From positions 1-64,000 of the forward strand of contig NZ_KB899335.1 of NCBI RefSeq assembly GCF_000378165.1: a stretch of 64,000 bases of DNA. The letters run 5' to 3'. Source of the stretch: Saccharibacter floricola DSM 15669. GTDB taxonomy: Bacteria > Pseudomonadota > Alphaproteobacteria > Acetobacterales > Acetobacteraceae. Below, piece by piece: positions 26,315 through 36,546 of the stretch; within the stretch, counting starts at the first letter, position 1, and every line of letters begins with the position of its first letter. Under the pieces are notes generated by a model that saw nothing but the letters and a program-made list of their open reading frames with translations, was not told where the DNA came from and did not search any database. The position numbers were made by a program, and so were the translations under genes.

Positions 26315-26920
26315 TCACAAAGAACGAAAAGCGAAGATCCTCTCCTCCGCCTCATCAAGATCCATCGCCAAGGCAGACTGCGCGACATCTTGCGAAAAGC
26401 CATTTCGGGCAAAAATAGCCAAAACCTTATGATGCTCCTTCTCTGGTCGATCAGGGCGGGCAAAAGGGCCAACGCGACGTTTGCGCGCCAAAACAAGCGC
26501 GGCTCCAAGCTCCGCCTCTCGTCCAGATTCGTCTGAGCGCTCCCCCAAGCTCTCATCTATCGCCTGATCCAGCGTGTCTTGCTCCACCCCCTTGGTGCGT
26601 AAATGCGCTTTGACTGCCCGGCGTGAGCGCCCTGTGCGCGTCATGCTCCGCGCTCGCGCCCGCGCATAACCCGCATCATCAACAGCTCCCAGCCCTTCCA
26701 TGGAAGCCACAATTTCATCAATCCACGGCTGGCACTGCTGCTCATGCGCAACAGCCTGCTCCTCTTCCAGCCCAGCCCGCACAGCCCTGCCAGCCCAGCG
26801 ACGAATACGCCGCTGCAAAACCAACCGTAACCCCTGCCGGGTGGTGGCAAAACGCGCCAAATGAGCCAAAGCAGCCTCACGAAGCTGCGTTTGTGTCGGA
26901 GCGGGGGGGATTTCTGACAT
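26315..26920 (-). CDS. recX: Regulatory protein RecX
   Basis: A 201 aa helical protein of the RecX family, which binds and modulates RecA filaments. Tandem three-helix repeats are visible: LAHLARFATTRQGLRLVLQRRI, then LGAVDDAGYARARARSMTRTGRSRRAVKAHLRTKGV, then VLAIFARNGFSQDVAQSAL. The central DDxxYA-R-------GR motif is the family mark. recA itself is not in the window. It diverges from the D-aminopeptidase gene across a 64-base gap. I found no alphaproteobacterial LexA box (GTTC, seven bases, GTTC) there. Confidence 0.9.
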   Translation of the reverse strand: MSEIPPAPTQTQLREAALAHLARFATTRQGLRLVLQRRIRRWAGRAVRAGLEEEQAVAHEQQCQPWIDEIVASMEGLGAVDDAGYARARARSMTRTGRSRRAVKAHLRTKGVEQDTLDQAIDESLGERSDESGREAELGAALVLARKRRVGPFARPDRPEKEHHKVLAIFARNGFSQDVAQSALAMDLDEAEERIFAFRSL

Positions 26921-26984
26921 CGTATCTCCTATACTCGCCTCTACTGGTTCCTTACATATCCTTTTTCAGAGACGGCTTTTACCC

Positions 26985-28583
26985 ATGTCCTCTTCAGACA
27001 CTCTCCATACCGCCCTCTTAGAGATTGCCCAACGCTACCCCGGGCCCGGCGGAGCTGTCGCCATCCTCCGTGAAGGAGAGATCATCGCGCGCCATAGTTG
27101 GGGCTATGCGTCTCTTGAACGCCGAATACCCTTCACGCCGTCTTCTCTTTTCCGCATCTGTTCTATCACAAAACAATTTACCTGCGCTGTGATGTTGGAT
27201 CGTTACCGCGACCCAGAAAAGCTCACCCCCTTCGTGCGGCAAGCACTCCCTCATTTAGCAACACACCACCCGACCATCCATCACCTCGCTCATAATCAAT
27301 CCGGCCTACGGGACTATTGGGCTGTCGCGATGCTCCATGGCGCGGCCATTGAAGGCCAGTTTAACGAAGGCGATGCACGCCGTGTGATGGCAGGCACACG
27401 CTCGCTTCAGTTTGAGCCCGGCACATCTTATTCTTACGTTAATCAGAATTTCCGCCTCCTTTCCAACGCAATGGAAGCAGAAAGTGGCGAAAGCTTTGCA
27501 GCGCTCCTTAAGCGCCATATCTTCACCCCCGCACGTATGCACACCGCCCTTCTCGCCCCCGAAACACGCGCTCTACCTGACGGCACGACCGGCTATGAAG
27601 GCACGACGGAAAGCGGCTTCCGCCCTGCCGTGAATCGTATTTACTGGACAGGGGACGCCGGCATGGCCGCGTCACTTGATGATATGATCGCATGGGAACG
27701 CTGTATTGATGCCACACGCAATGACCCCAACAGCCTCTATCAACGCCTCAGCGCCCCCGTCACTTTCCGCGATGGCACGCCGGCCTCTTACGGCTTCGGC
27801 CTCCAACGTAGCCGCTTGGCTGGATACGAGGTCACGGGTCATGGTGGTGCGCTGCGCGGCTGGCGCTCCCATCGCCTTTATTGCCCAGAAAAACGTCTTT
27901 CTGTTGTCGTGCTGTTTAACCATATGTCCGCCGCCCAAGCCGCCGCGAGCGACCTCTTTCATCACGCTCTCGGCCTAACGGCACCACGCTCCACCCAGTC
28001 CAATACAGCACCAACCATCGCTCATGACTTTAACGGTGTTTGGCTGGATAAAGAAACAGGGCTCTCTGCGCGTATTGAGACCGTGAATGCCTCTTCCCTC
28101 CGCCTTCGTTACCTTATGGTGCCCGAGGACATCCCCCTCCATAGTGCCACAGAAGCAGGCAATGCAGGGGTACAGCTTGAACGCACCGCGGAGGGAATCG
28201 TCATGACACGCCCCGCTGAAAATCGGCGCTGTCTGCTCGTCCCCCACAACACATCCCCAACACCAGAGCGCCGTGCGCTTGTCGGACAATATCGTTGTGA
28301 CGAGCTGGACGGTTCTGAACTGACCATCACCGAACAGGGGGGCCTTCTTTATGGAGGGTTTAACGGCCTTTTAGGGGAAGGACGCATGGAACGCCTGACC
28401 AATATTGGTGAAGATCTATGGACATTCCCTTGCCCGCGTGCTCTCGACCATACTGCCCCCGGTGATTGGACGCTCAAAATTGAACGCACCCAAGGGTCTG
28501 TACAGCAGGTGCGCGTTGGATGTTGGTTGGCACGAAACCTCGTCTATGAGCGTCTTTCCCCTCGTCCATCTGGAGACGCTTAA
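26985..28583 (+). CDS. dap: D-aminopeptidase (class C penicillin-recognising hydrolase)
   Basis: A 532 aa protein close in length and motifs to the D-stereospecific aminopeptidase of Ochrobactrum anthropi (520 aa). It has SxxK as Ser60-Ile-Thr-Lys63 (CSITKQFTCAV), Tyr150-Val-Asn152 (SYSYVNQNF) and His285-Gly-Gly. A beta-lactamase-like domain (1-330) is followed by two C-terminal beta-barrel-like regions. No signal peptide is visible, so it is probably cytoplasmic. Expected reaction is removal of N-terminal D-residues, mainly D-Ala, from short peptides or amides, as in recycling of cell-wall peptides. It stands alone on this strand. Confidence 0.82.
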   Translation: MSSSDTLHTALLEIAQRYPGPGGAVAILREGEIIARHSWGYASLERRIPFTPSSLFRICSITKQFTCAVMLDRYRDPEKLTPFVRQALPHLATHHPTIHHLAHNQSGLRDYWAVAMLHGAAIEGQFNEGDARRVMAGTRSLQFEPGTSYSYVNQNFRLLSNAMEAESGESFAALLKRHIFTPARMHTALLAPETRALPDGTTGYEGTTESGFRPAVNRIYWTGDAGMAASLDDMIAWERCIDATRNDPNSLYQRLSAPVTFRDGTPASYGFGLQRSRLAGYEVTGHGGALRGWRSHRLYCPEKRLSVVVLFNHMSAAQAAASDLFHHALGLTAPRSTQSNTAPTIAHDFNGVWLDKETGLSARIETVNASSLRLRYLMVPEDIPLHSATEAGNAGVQLERTAEGIVMTRPAENRRCLLVPHNTSPTPERRALVGQYRCDELDGSELTITEQGGLLYGGFNGLLGEGRMERLTNIGEDLWTFPCPRALDHTAPGDWTLKIERTQGSVQQVRVGCWLARNLVYERLSPRPSGDA

Positions 28584-28768
28584 CCCTTTATGTTAAGGTT
28601 GGATTTGACGTCTTCTCTCTCCTTGAGCACTATGTTGGGGTGGGTTTGCACCCTGCTCTTTCTTTTTACCAAGGGGAGCGGGGCTTTCTGCTTTGGGAAA
28701 ACCATCGAAGGAAGTGATGCCTTCCCCGTCCGTTATTGTCTGTTTCACCCTAATAGGATCGCGCACTC

Positions 28769-29959
28769 ATGATCCCCACCGTTATGCCGAACTATAAACG
28801 CTTCGACCTTGCTTTCGAGCATGGGGAAGGCCTCTGGCTTACGGGGACAGATGGACGACGTTATCTCGATTTCGGGGCTGGCATTGCCGTAACCTCCCTG
28901 GGGCATTCACACCCCCAGCTCGTCAAAGCCATTACCGAGCAGGCCGGGCGGGTCATGCATGTCTCTAACCTCTATCAGGTGCCTCAAGCACAAGCCCTTG
29001 CCGACCGACTCGTTGCGCATTCTGCTGCAGATTCGGTCCTTTTCTGCAATTCTGGTGCAGAGGCGAATGAGGGGCTCGTCAAGCTGATCCGTCGTGCTCA
29101 GTATAAAAACGGCCATCCCGAGCGGAACCGGATCATCTGCTTTGAACATGCCTTCCACGGACGCACCTTGGCGATGATCTCCGCTACAGGGAACCCTGCC
29201 TATCTTGAGGGATTCGGCCCGACGGTGGAGGGGTTTGACCATGTGCCGTTTAACGATCTTGACGCCGTCAAAGCAGCCATCACCCCCCAAACAGCCGGTA
29301 TTCTTGTCGAGCCTATCCAAGGAGAGAGCGGGATCCGTCCAGCCACTCCAGAGTTCCTGCAAGGGTTGCGAACCCTCTGCGACGAATACGGGCTTTACCT
29401 TGGAATTGATGAGGTTCAGTCTGGAATGGGTCGCACTGGGACACTTTTTGCCCATGAACATGCTGGGATTGCCCCTGATGTTATCTCGGCAGCAAAAGGC
29501 ATTGGTGGCGGCTTCCCTCTTGGTGCTGTTCTCGCCCGTGAAGAACTGGCCAAACATCTAACGCCCGGAACGCACGGCACAACATATGGTGGGAATCCAC
29601 TCGCCTGTGCTGCTGGGCTTGCCGTTACGGATGTGCTTCTTGCTCCCGGTATGTTGGAGCAAATTGCTCGCGTTGGGCACGCCTTTGGCACCATGCTTGA
29701 TGCTTTGGTTGCTGAAATGCCCGAAATTTTCGACGAGGTGCGCGGTGTTGGGCTTATGCGTGGCCTACATTGTCGCGTTCCCGTCGGTTCCCTTGTTAGT
29801 GCAGCCCTTGGTGAGGGTCTCCTTGCCGTTGCAGCAGGTGATAATGTGATGCGTCTCATGCCACCCTTGATCGCTACAGAAGAGGACTGCCAAGAGGCTT
29901 GCACGCGCTTACAACGTGCTGCCCACGCCCTTACCAACAATCAGGAGAAGAACGCGTGA
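28769..29959 (+). CDS. argD: Acetylornithine aminotransferase
   Basis: A 396 aa class III PLP aminotransferase. SGAEANEGLVKLIRR and AFHGRT are the cofactor segments, IDEVQSGMGRTG precedes, and the Schiff-base lysine is Lys243 in SAAKGIGGGFPLGA. It makes N-acetylornithine from N-acetylglutamate semialdehyde; succinyl-diaminopimelate transamination is a common second role. Its stop overlaps the GTG start of argF by four bases (GTGA), so both arginine genes are coupled. The ATG at 28769 gives the conserved start MIPTVMPNYKR. Confidence 0.96.
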   Translation: MIPTVMPNYKRFDLAFEHGEGLWLTGTDGRRYLDFGAGIAVTSLGHSHPQLVKAITEQAGRVMHVSNLYQVPQAQALADRLVAHSAADSVLFCNSGAEANEGLVKLIRRAQYKNGHPERNRIICFEHAFHGRTLAMISATGNPAYLEGFGPTVEGFDHVPFNDLDAVKAAITPQTAGILVEPIQGESGIRPATPEFLQGLRTLCDEYGLYLGIDEVQSGMGRTGTLFAHEHAGIAPDVISAAKGIGGGFPLGAVLAREELAKHLTPGTHGTTYGGNPLACAAGLAVTDVLLAPGMLEQIARVGHAFGTMLDALVAEMPEIFDEVRGVGLMRGLHCRVPVGSLVSAALGEGLLAVAAGDNVMRLMPPLIATEEDCQEACTRLQRAAHALTNNQEKNA

Positions 29960-30909
29960 CCGCGCCCCACTCTTCCACCCCCCGTCATTTTCTTGACATT
30001 AAAGACCTTACAGGCGACGAAATTCGCGCCATTCTCAACATGGCTTCACGGGTCAAAGCCAAACAAGATGGACGCCGCTTCCCTCTTCATCCTGACAGCC
30101 CACTTTCTGGACGGGCCCTAGGCCTCATGATGGCCCGCCCCTCCACGCGCACACGTGTGTCTTTTGAAGTCGGCATGAAGCAGCTAGGCGGGAATGTGAG
30201 CGTTCTTTCCCCTTCTGACATGCAGCTTGGCCGTGGAGAGAGCATTGCCGATACGGCCCGTGTCCTCTCGCGCTTTTTGGATGTCATCGTGCTCCGCACT
30301 GGTGAGGATGAATCGCTGCGTGAGCTTGCCCGTTGGAGCAGCGTTCCCGTCATTAACGGGCTCACCCCAATCTCTCACCCGATTCAGATCCTCGCGGATG
30401 TGATGACGTTTGAAGAGCATCGCGGGCCTATTGAAGGCCGTACCATAGCGTGGATCGGTGATGGCAATAATGTCGCGACCTCTCTGATTGAAGCCTCAGC
30501 GCTTCTGGGCTTTCACCTACGCCTCGCGACACCCGATGAATTTGATCCTTCTGAGGAAGCCATCGTCTGGGCACGCAGCAATGGGGCTAATATCATCACC
30601 ACACGTGATCCTCATGAGGCTGCTGAAGGCGCTGATGCCGTCATCACGGATACATGGGTCAGTATGGGCGATGACGATGCTGAAGAGCGTCAGCGCGCTT
30701 TCCGCCCGTATCAGATCACTGAAGAGCTGATGGAAAATGCCGCCTCTGATGCTCTCTTCATGCATTGCCTCCCCGCTCATGTTGGTGAAGAAGTCACTGA
30801 AGGCGTCTTTGAGAGTGACGCCTCTGTTGTCTTTGACGAAGCAGAGAATCGCCTACACAGCCAAAAAGGCTTGCTGCTCTGGTGTTTCGGGTTTGACGAG
30901 ATTTTCTAA
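29956..30909 (+). CDS. argF: Ornithine carbamoyltransferase
   Basis: A 317 aa enzyme joining ornithine and carbamoyl phosphate to citrulline. The carbamoyl phosphate loop is STRTR in ARPSTRTRVSFEVGMKQLGG. HPIQILADVMTFEEHRG and the ornithine-side HCLP (MHCLPAHVGEEV) are present. The GTG at 29956 overlaps the argD stop, fits the usual N-terminus (RHFLDIKDLTGDEI), and is preferred over a longer in-frame reading from 29899. It is followed after about 110 bases by hslO. Confidence 0.96.
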   Translation: MTAPHSSTPRHFLDIKDLTGDEIRAILNMASRVKAKQDGRRFPLHPDSPLSGRALGLMMARPSTRTRVSFEVGMKQLGGNVSVLSPSDMQLGRGESIADTARVLSRFLDVIVLRTGEDESLRELARWSSVPVINGLTPISHPIQILADVMTFEEHRGPIEGRTIAWIGDGNNVATSLIEASALLGFHLRLATPDEFDPSEEAIVWARSNGANIITTRDPHEAAEGADAVITDTWVSMGDDDAEERQRAFRPYQITEELMENAASDALFMHCLPAHVGEEVTEGVFESDASVVFDEAENRLHSQKGLLLWCFGFDEIF

Positions 30910-31021
30910 GTCCGGCGCTCTTTTCCTCCCTCTATAAGGGGAATATTTTCGACGCACCACTCTGCCTCCTCATGGGGAGCAGAGTGTCGTCGCCCTCACC
31001 CAGACAGAAATGACCTTTGTG

Positions 31022-31974
31022 ATGACTGACACTTCTTCTCCTGCACATTCCTCCCCAAGCACCGGCCTGACCGTCGCTCACGCTGTGCAGCCTTTCTATC
31101 TTGACCGTGCGCCTGTGCGTGGCCGCCTCATTCGCCTTGGCCCGCTCGCACAGGACATTCTCTCCCGTCATGATACGCTGCCAGATGCCGTCAAAACACT
31201 TGGCGGGGAAGGTTTAGCTCTGGTCGCTGCGATGGCCACGGCCTTGAAGTTCAGTGGCACTTTATCACTCCAAATTAAGGGAGATGGGCCGATTTCCCTC
31301 TTCCTTGTCGATTGTACTGACAAAGGCGAGTTGCGCTTTATGGCGCAAATGAGCGAAAAACATACCGGCCCTTTACCCGATACCGCAAAAGGCCTTTTTG
31401 GCGACGGCTACTTTGCCTTCACCATCGACCAAGGCCCTAACACAGAACGCCATCAGGGCATTACTAGCCTTGAAGGCAAGACCCTAGCGGACATGGCAAC
31501 GCGCTATTTCACCGATAGTGAGCAGCATCCATGCTCCATCCACCTCTTCGCACGACCGAGCGAGCAAGGCTGGCAGGCCGGTGCCCTCGTCTTAGAGCGT
31601 CTCGCTGGAGAAGGCAGCGACGCTCATAACGACAATGTTGCGGCTCAAGCCACAGCCGAAGAAAAAGATGTGTGGGAAACAGCCTGCACATTTGCAGGCA
31701 CGCTCAATGCGGACGAGCTGTTCAACCCTGAACTCTCCGCCGTCACGCTCATCAATCGCCTGTTTGGCACACTGAGCGTGCAGTGCGCGGCGTCACGCCC
31801 GCTTTCCTTTGGGTGCCGCTGCGATAAAGAGCGTATGCGCAGCTTCCTCACGCGCTTTAGTGATGAAGAGCTTGATGAGATGGCCCAAAATGGCGTGATC
31901 TCAATGAATTGTGGTTTTTGTAATACCCGTTTCGACTTTAACCGTGATGACCTCCCCAAGGAAGATCATCACGC

Positions 31975-31978
<4 letters not shown>
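31022..31978 (+). CDS. hslO: Redox-regulated chaperone Hsp33
   Basis: A 318 aa Hsp33, a holdase chaperone switched on by oxidation. The N-terminal substrate domain (VRGRLIRLGPLAQDILSRH, LALVAAMATALKFSGTLSLQIKGDGP) is followed by a zinc switch domain with CRC and CGFC, the CxC and CxxC pairs that bind zinc when reduced. ATG at 31022 is better than 31010 by family length. Its stop overlaps the next gene by four bases (ATGA at 31975), so an unknown gene is translationally coupled to it. Confidence 0.93.
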
Positions 31979-33128
<1,150 letters not shown>

Positions 33129-33132
<4 letters not shown>

Positions 33133-33905
33133 AACGCTTTCACCTCCTTTCTCCCCGTTTTGCTCAATCAATCAAAACACTCAGCACGACTGCACTGTGC
33201 GCCGCCGGCCTTAGCCTTTCCTTGGCTGTCACCGGATGCAGTGGCGACCAACCAGAAGAAACATTCCCAACACCAAGCTATAGCTATTTGCCAATTTTCC
33301 ACCTGAATGTCGGGCAAATTGACATCAGCAATCGCGTCACATTTGATAAACACGATATCGCTGCACAAAGCCCAACCTCACCGGTAACGAACTTAGAGCG
33401 TATGGCCCAAGACCGCCTTAAAACAACAGGCGTGACGGGGAATGCTCACTTTACGGTGCTGAAGGCCGACATCACGAAAACACATGGTTGGCGCCAACTG
33501 AGCGGCACATTCTCCGTGCAGCTCACACTGGATGACCCCGCCCAACAACATCATGGACAGATCATCGCGACGGTGCATCAAAGTCGTAGTTTTTCAAGCA
33601 AAACGTCTCATCAAAACAACCTATACACCCTTAATCAGGCTTTGATGGATGATATGAATGTTGAGCTAGAATATCAGCTTCGCAAACATTGTTCCGAATG
33701 GTTGACCGATGCCACGGGAACCCCACTCAATGCGAAAGTGCAAAGCCAAGACCTAGATGCCTCACAAACGGGCTCCGTCTCGGGAAGCACGCTCACACCG
33801 CCATCTAGCCCCAATAACGCCCTTCCTGCACCGGGCAAAGCAGCAGCACAAAGCCTTCCAGCTCATACCTCCCATGCAGGTGAGCTCCACCTGCCGCAGC
33901 GCTAA
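33129..33905 (+). CDS. Hypothetical lipoprotein
   Basis: A 258 aa exported protein. The N-terminal signal ends in a lipobox AVTGC (Cys37). The mature region, about 45-195, looks folded: YLPIFHLNVGQIDISNRVTF, RLKTTGVTGNAHFTVLKADITKT, SGTFSVQLTLDDP and NQALMDDMNVELEYQLRKHC. The last 55 residues are Ser/Thr/Pro-rich and probably disordered. I do not recognise the family. Its ATG overlaps the stop of the Glu-Pro repeat gene, indicating coupled expression, though that partner appears cytoplasmic. Confidence 0.72.
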
Positions 33906-34025
33906 CGCATATAGTGCCGAAAGGGGAGAGCGTTTTGAGCACGGGCGCGCCCGTTGCCAATACGGTCTTTCCTTTCCTATGATGACGCGTCTTTTGTCAT
34001 TTTCGCTAGGGCGGGCTGTTCTCTC

Positions 34026-34748
34026 ATGACGCATCACCACGCCACGATCCCCTCAAGGCCCTCTTTGGCACGACGCCAGTTCATCAAAGGTGCCACCGCC
34101 CTCGCCTCGGCCCCTTTTTGGCGAGATGCAGCCGCACGCACACCCCCAGCGCGCTCACCAGATCTGTCACGTTTTTTTACCTCTGATGAATTCCACTTTG
34201 TTGAGAGTGCCAGCGAATGCATTCTCCCCCATGATGAAAACGGGCCCGGCGCACAAGAGCTTGGCGTTGCAGGCTTTATTGACCAGCAAATGCAGACCCC
34301 TTACGGCCACGGGGAGTTATGGTATCGCAAACCACCTTTCGTCTCTGGGCCGCCTGAACTGGGTTATCAACTACCCTACACGCCACGGCAGCTTTACCGA
34401 AATGGGATCTATAGCCTCACCCAACAGTGCCTGCGCCATTATCACGCCCCCTTTCATCAGCTTCCTCAAGACACGCAACAGCTGGTACTGTCACACTTAG
34501 AAACAGGCGCGCTGACGTTAGAGGATATTCCAGGCCCGACTTTCTTTGAACAACTCCGTAACAATACGTTAGAGGGAGCATTTTCCGACCCGATCTATGG
34601 TGGGAACCGTGATATGAAAGGTTGGATCATGATGGGTTTCCCCGGAGCACGGGCTGATTTTATGGATTGGATCAACCAGAATGGTGCACCCTATCCCTTT
34701 GGCCCTGTCTCCATCTCTCCTTCTCTGTCTATGACGATACGTGAGTAA
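34026..34748 (+). CDS. Membrane-bound GMC dehydrogenase, small (gamma) subunit
   Basis: A 240 aa gluconate 2-dehydrogenase subunit 3-like protein. A twin-arginine signal (ARRQFIKGATALASA, Arg16-Arg17) directs export by Tat, and the mature part (FTSDEFHFVESASECILPHDENGPGAQELGVAGFIDQQM) is the family signature. In this enzyme class the small subunit escorts the folded flavoprotein across the membrane. ATG at 34026 gives a normal Tat signal; earlier codons are rejected. It is the first gene of a three-subunit operon. Confidence 0.92.
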   Translation: MTHHHATIPSRPSLARRQFIKGATALASAPFWRDAAARTPPARSPDLSRFFTSDEFHFVESASECILPHDENGPGAQELGVAGFIDQQMQTPYGHGELWYRKPPFVSGPPELGYQLPYTPRQLYRNGIYSLTQQCLRHYHAPFHQLPQDTQQLVLSHLETGALTLEDIPGPTFFEQLRNNTLEGAFSDPIYGGNRDMKGWIMMGFPGARADFMDWINQNGAPYPFGPVSISPSLSMTIRE

Positions 34749-34749
34749 T

Positions 34750-36546
34750 ATGAACGCTTCCTCCACAACAGCCCCACGCCATAGCGATGTCCTCATCGTC
34801 GGCGCGGGATGGGCTGGATGCATCATGGCTAAAGAGCTGACTGAAGCTGGGCTTTCCGTCACCATTTTAGAGCGCGGAGAGGATCGCCATACAGCTGAAA
34901 CCGGCGCCTATCCGAACTCCATTGATGAGCTTCGCGGCAGTGTGCGCAAGCGCCTGTTTCAAAAACTTTCCCGCAACTCTTTAACCATCCGCAATAGGAT
35001 CGACCAAACAGCACTGCCATACCGCCAGCTTGCCGCATTCCTCCCGGGGGAAGGTGTGGGCGGGGCGGGACTTCATTGGTCTGGCTGCCATTTTCGCGTC
35101 ATGCCTGATGATTTACGTCTGCGAAGTGCAACGATTGAGCGGTATGGGAAGAAGTTCATTCCCGACGACATGACGCTGCAAGATTTCGACGTCACCTATG
35201 ATGAACTTGAGCCGTTCTTTGATAAAGCAGAGAAAATCTTCGGCACCTCAGGGGAAGCCCATATGGTGCAAGGGAAGCCAACGGGAAAAGGCAATATCTT
35301 CGCCCCCAACCGTTCATCCCCCTTCCCTCTTCCGCCTATGGAAGACACTTTCTCAGCCGCGCAATTTCGCGCAGCAACGCAAGAGCTCGGCTATCATCCC
35401 TACAGTATGCCCGCCGCCAATGCCTCCCGCCCTTACACCAACCCCTATGGGTGTCAGATGGGTCCTTGTAACTTCTGTGGCTATTGCAGCGGTTATGACT
35501 GCTTCCTTTATTCAAAAGCCTCTCCCAACATCAATATCCTCCCCGCATTGCGCCGCGACCCAGGCTTTACCCTTGTAACACAGGCACAAGTGCTCCGTAT
35601 TACGCTGGATCAAAGCAAAAAACGCGCCACCGGGGCCGTCTATGTTGACTTGAACGATCACCATGAAAAAACCATCTCAGCCGATCTTGTGATCCTTGGC
35701 GCGTTCCAACTCTATAACGTGCATCTCATGCTACTATCGGGTATCGGCACTCCTTACGATCCACACACAAACACGGGGACGATTGGCCGAAACTTCTTTT
35801 ATCAAACCATTACAACCTCGCGCTTTTGGCTCCCCAAAAACCGCCACACCAACCAGTTCGTCGGCGCAGGTGGTGCTGGTGTGGCCATTGATGACTTTAA
35901 CCAGCCCGACTTTGACCGCGGCCCGCATGGATTTATTGGTGGCTCTCCGCTTTGGGTTAATCAAGCCGGCGTTAAGCCGATTGCAGCTGCTTCTGCCGGA
36001 GGAGGAAAAGACCGTCCGCGCTGGGGGGCACAGTATAAAAGCGATATGATCGAGACCTATAAACACTCCCTCAATATTGATGCCCATGGCAGCAATATGA
36101 CCTACCGCGATGTGTATCTCGATCTCGATCCCACTTGGACAAATGCCTATGATCAACCGCTCCTGCGCATGACCTTTACGTGGAAAGATAACGATGTCCG
36201 TATGAATCGTTATGTCGTCGATCAGCTCAAACCGATCGCCCGTGCTATGGGAGCAACCCGCACCGAATTAAACATGCTAGACTATAATCAACCCTTCGAT
36301 AGCCGGCTTTATCAAACCACCCATTTAGGCGGCGGTGCCATTATGGGAAGCAATCCCCGCACAAGCGCACTCAACCGGTATCTGCAAAGCTGGGACGTGC
36401 CCAACGTCTTCGTGATTGGGGCCAATGCCTTCCCCCACGGGCTTGGTTATAATCCTACGGGACTGCTGGCCGCCTTAGCCTATTGGTCTGCCCATCATAT
36501 TCGCACAACCTATCTCACATCCCCCGGCCCGTTGGTACCGTCATGA
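34750..36546 (+). CDS. Membrane-bound GMC dehydrogenase, flavoprotein subunit
   Basis: A 598 aa GMC oxidoreductase (ATG 34750; a GTG at 34741 overlaps the previous gene and is also possible). FAD binding is shown by VLIVGAGWAGCIMAKEL, and LPGEGVGGAGLHWSGCHFR and the C-terminal GANAFPHGLGYNPTGLLAALAY follow. The active-site His is in YQTTHLGGGA. A cysteine cluster CNFCGYCSGYDC (Cys240, 243, 246, 251) sits where related fructose and glucose dehydrogenases carry an iron-sulfur cluster. It oxidises a sugar, sugar acid or polyol in the periplasm. Overall layout is closest to gluconate 2-dehydrogenase, but 2-ketogluconate or sorbitol cannot be excluded. Confidence 0.9.
   Translation: MNASSTTAPRHSDVLIVGAGWAGCIMAKELTEAGLSVTILERGEDRHTAETGAYPNSIDELRGSVRKRLFQKLSRNSLTIRNRIDQTALPYRQLAAFLPGEGVGGAGLHWSGCHFRVMPDDLRLRSATIERYGKKFIPDDMTLQDFDVTYDELEPFFDKAEKIFGTSGEAHMVQGKPTGKGNIFAPNRSSPFPLPPMEDTFSAAQFRAATQELGYHPYSMPAANASRPYTNPYGCQMGPCNFCGYCSGYDCFLYSKASPNINILPALRRDPGFTLVTQAQVLRITLDQSKKRATGAVYVDLNDHHEKTISADLVILGAFQLYNVHLMLLSGIGTPYDPHTNTGTIGRNFFYQTITTSRFWLPKNRHTNQFVGAGGAGVAIDDFNQPDFDRGPHGFIGGSPLWVNQAGVKPIAAASAGGGKDRPRWGAQYKSDMIETYKHSLNIDAHGSNMTYRDVYLDLDPTWTNAYDQPLLRMTFTWKDNDVRMNRYVVDQLKPIARAMGATRTELNMLDYNQPFDSRLYQTTHLGGGAIMGSNPRTSALNRYLQSWDVPNVFVIGANAFPHGLGYNPTGLLAALAYWSAHHIRTTYLTSPGPLVPS

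Noticed and set aside
29416-29940. 174-codon minus-strand frame inside argD
   Set aside because: Arg/Pro/Ser-rich shadow of a clearly real argD gene.
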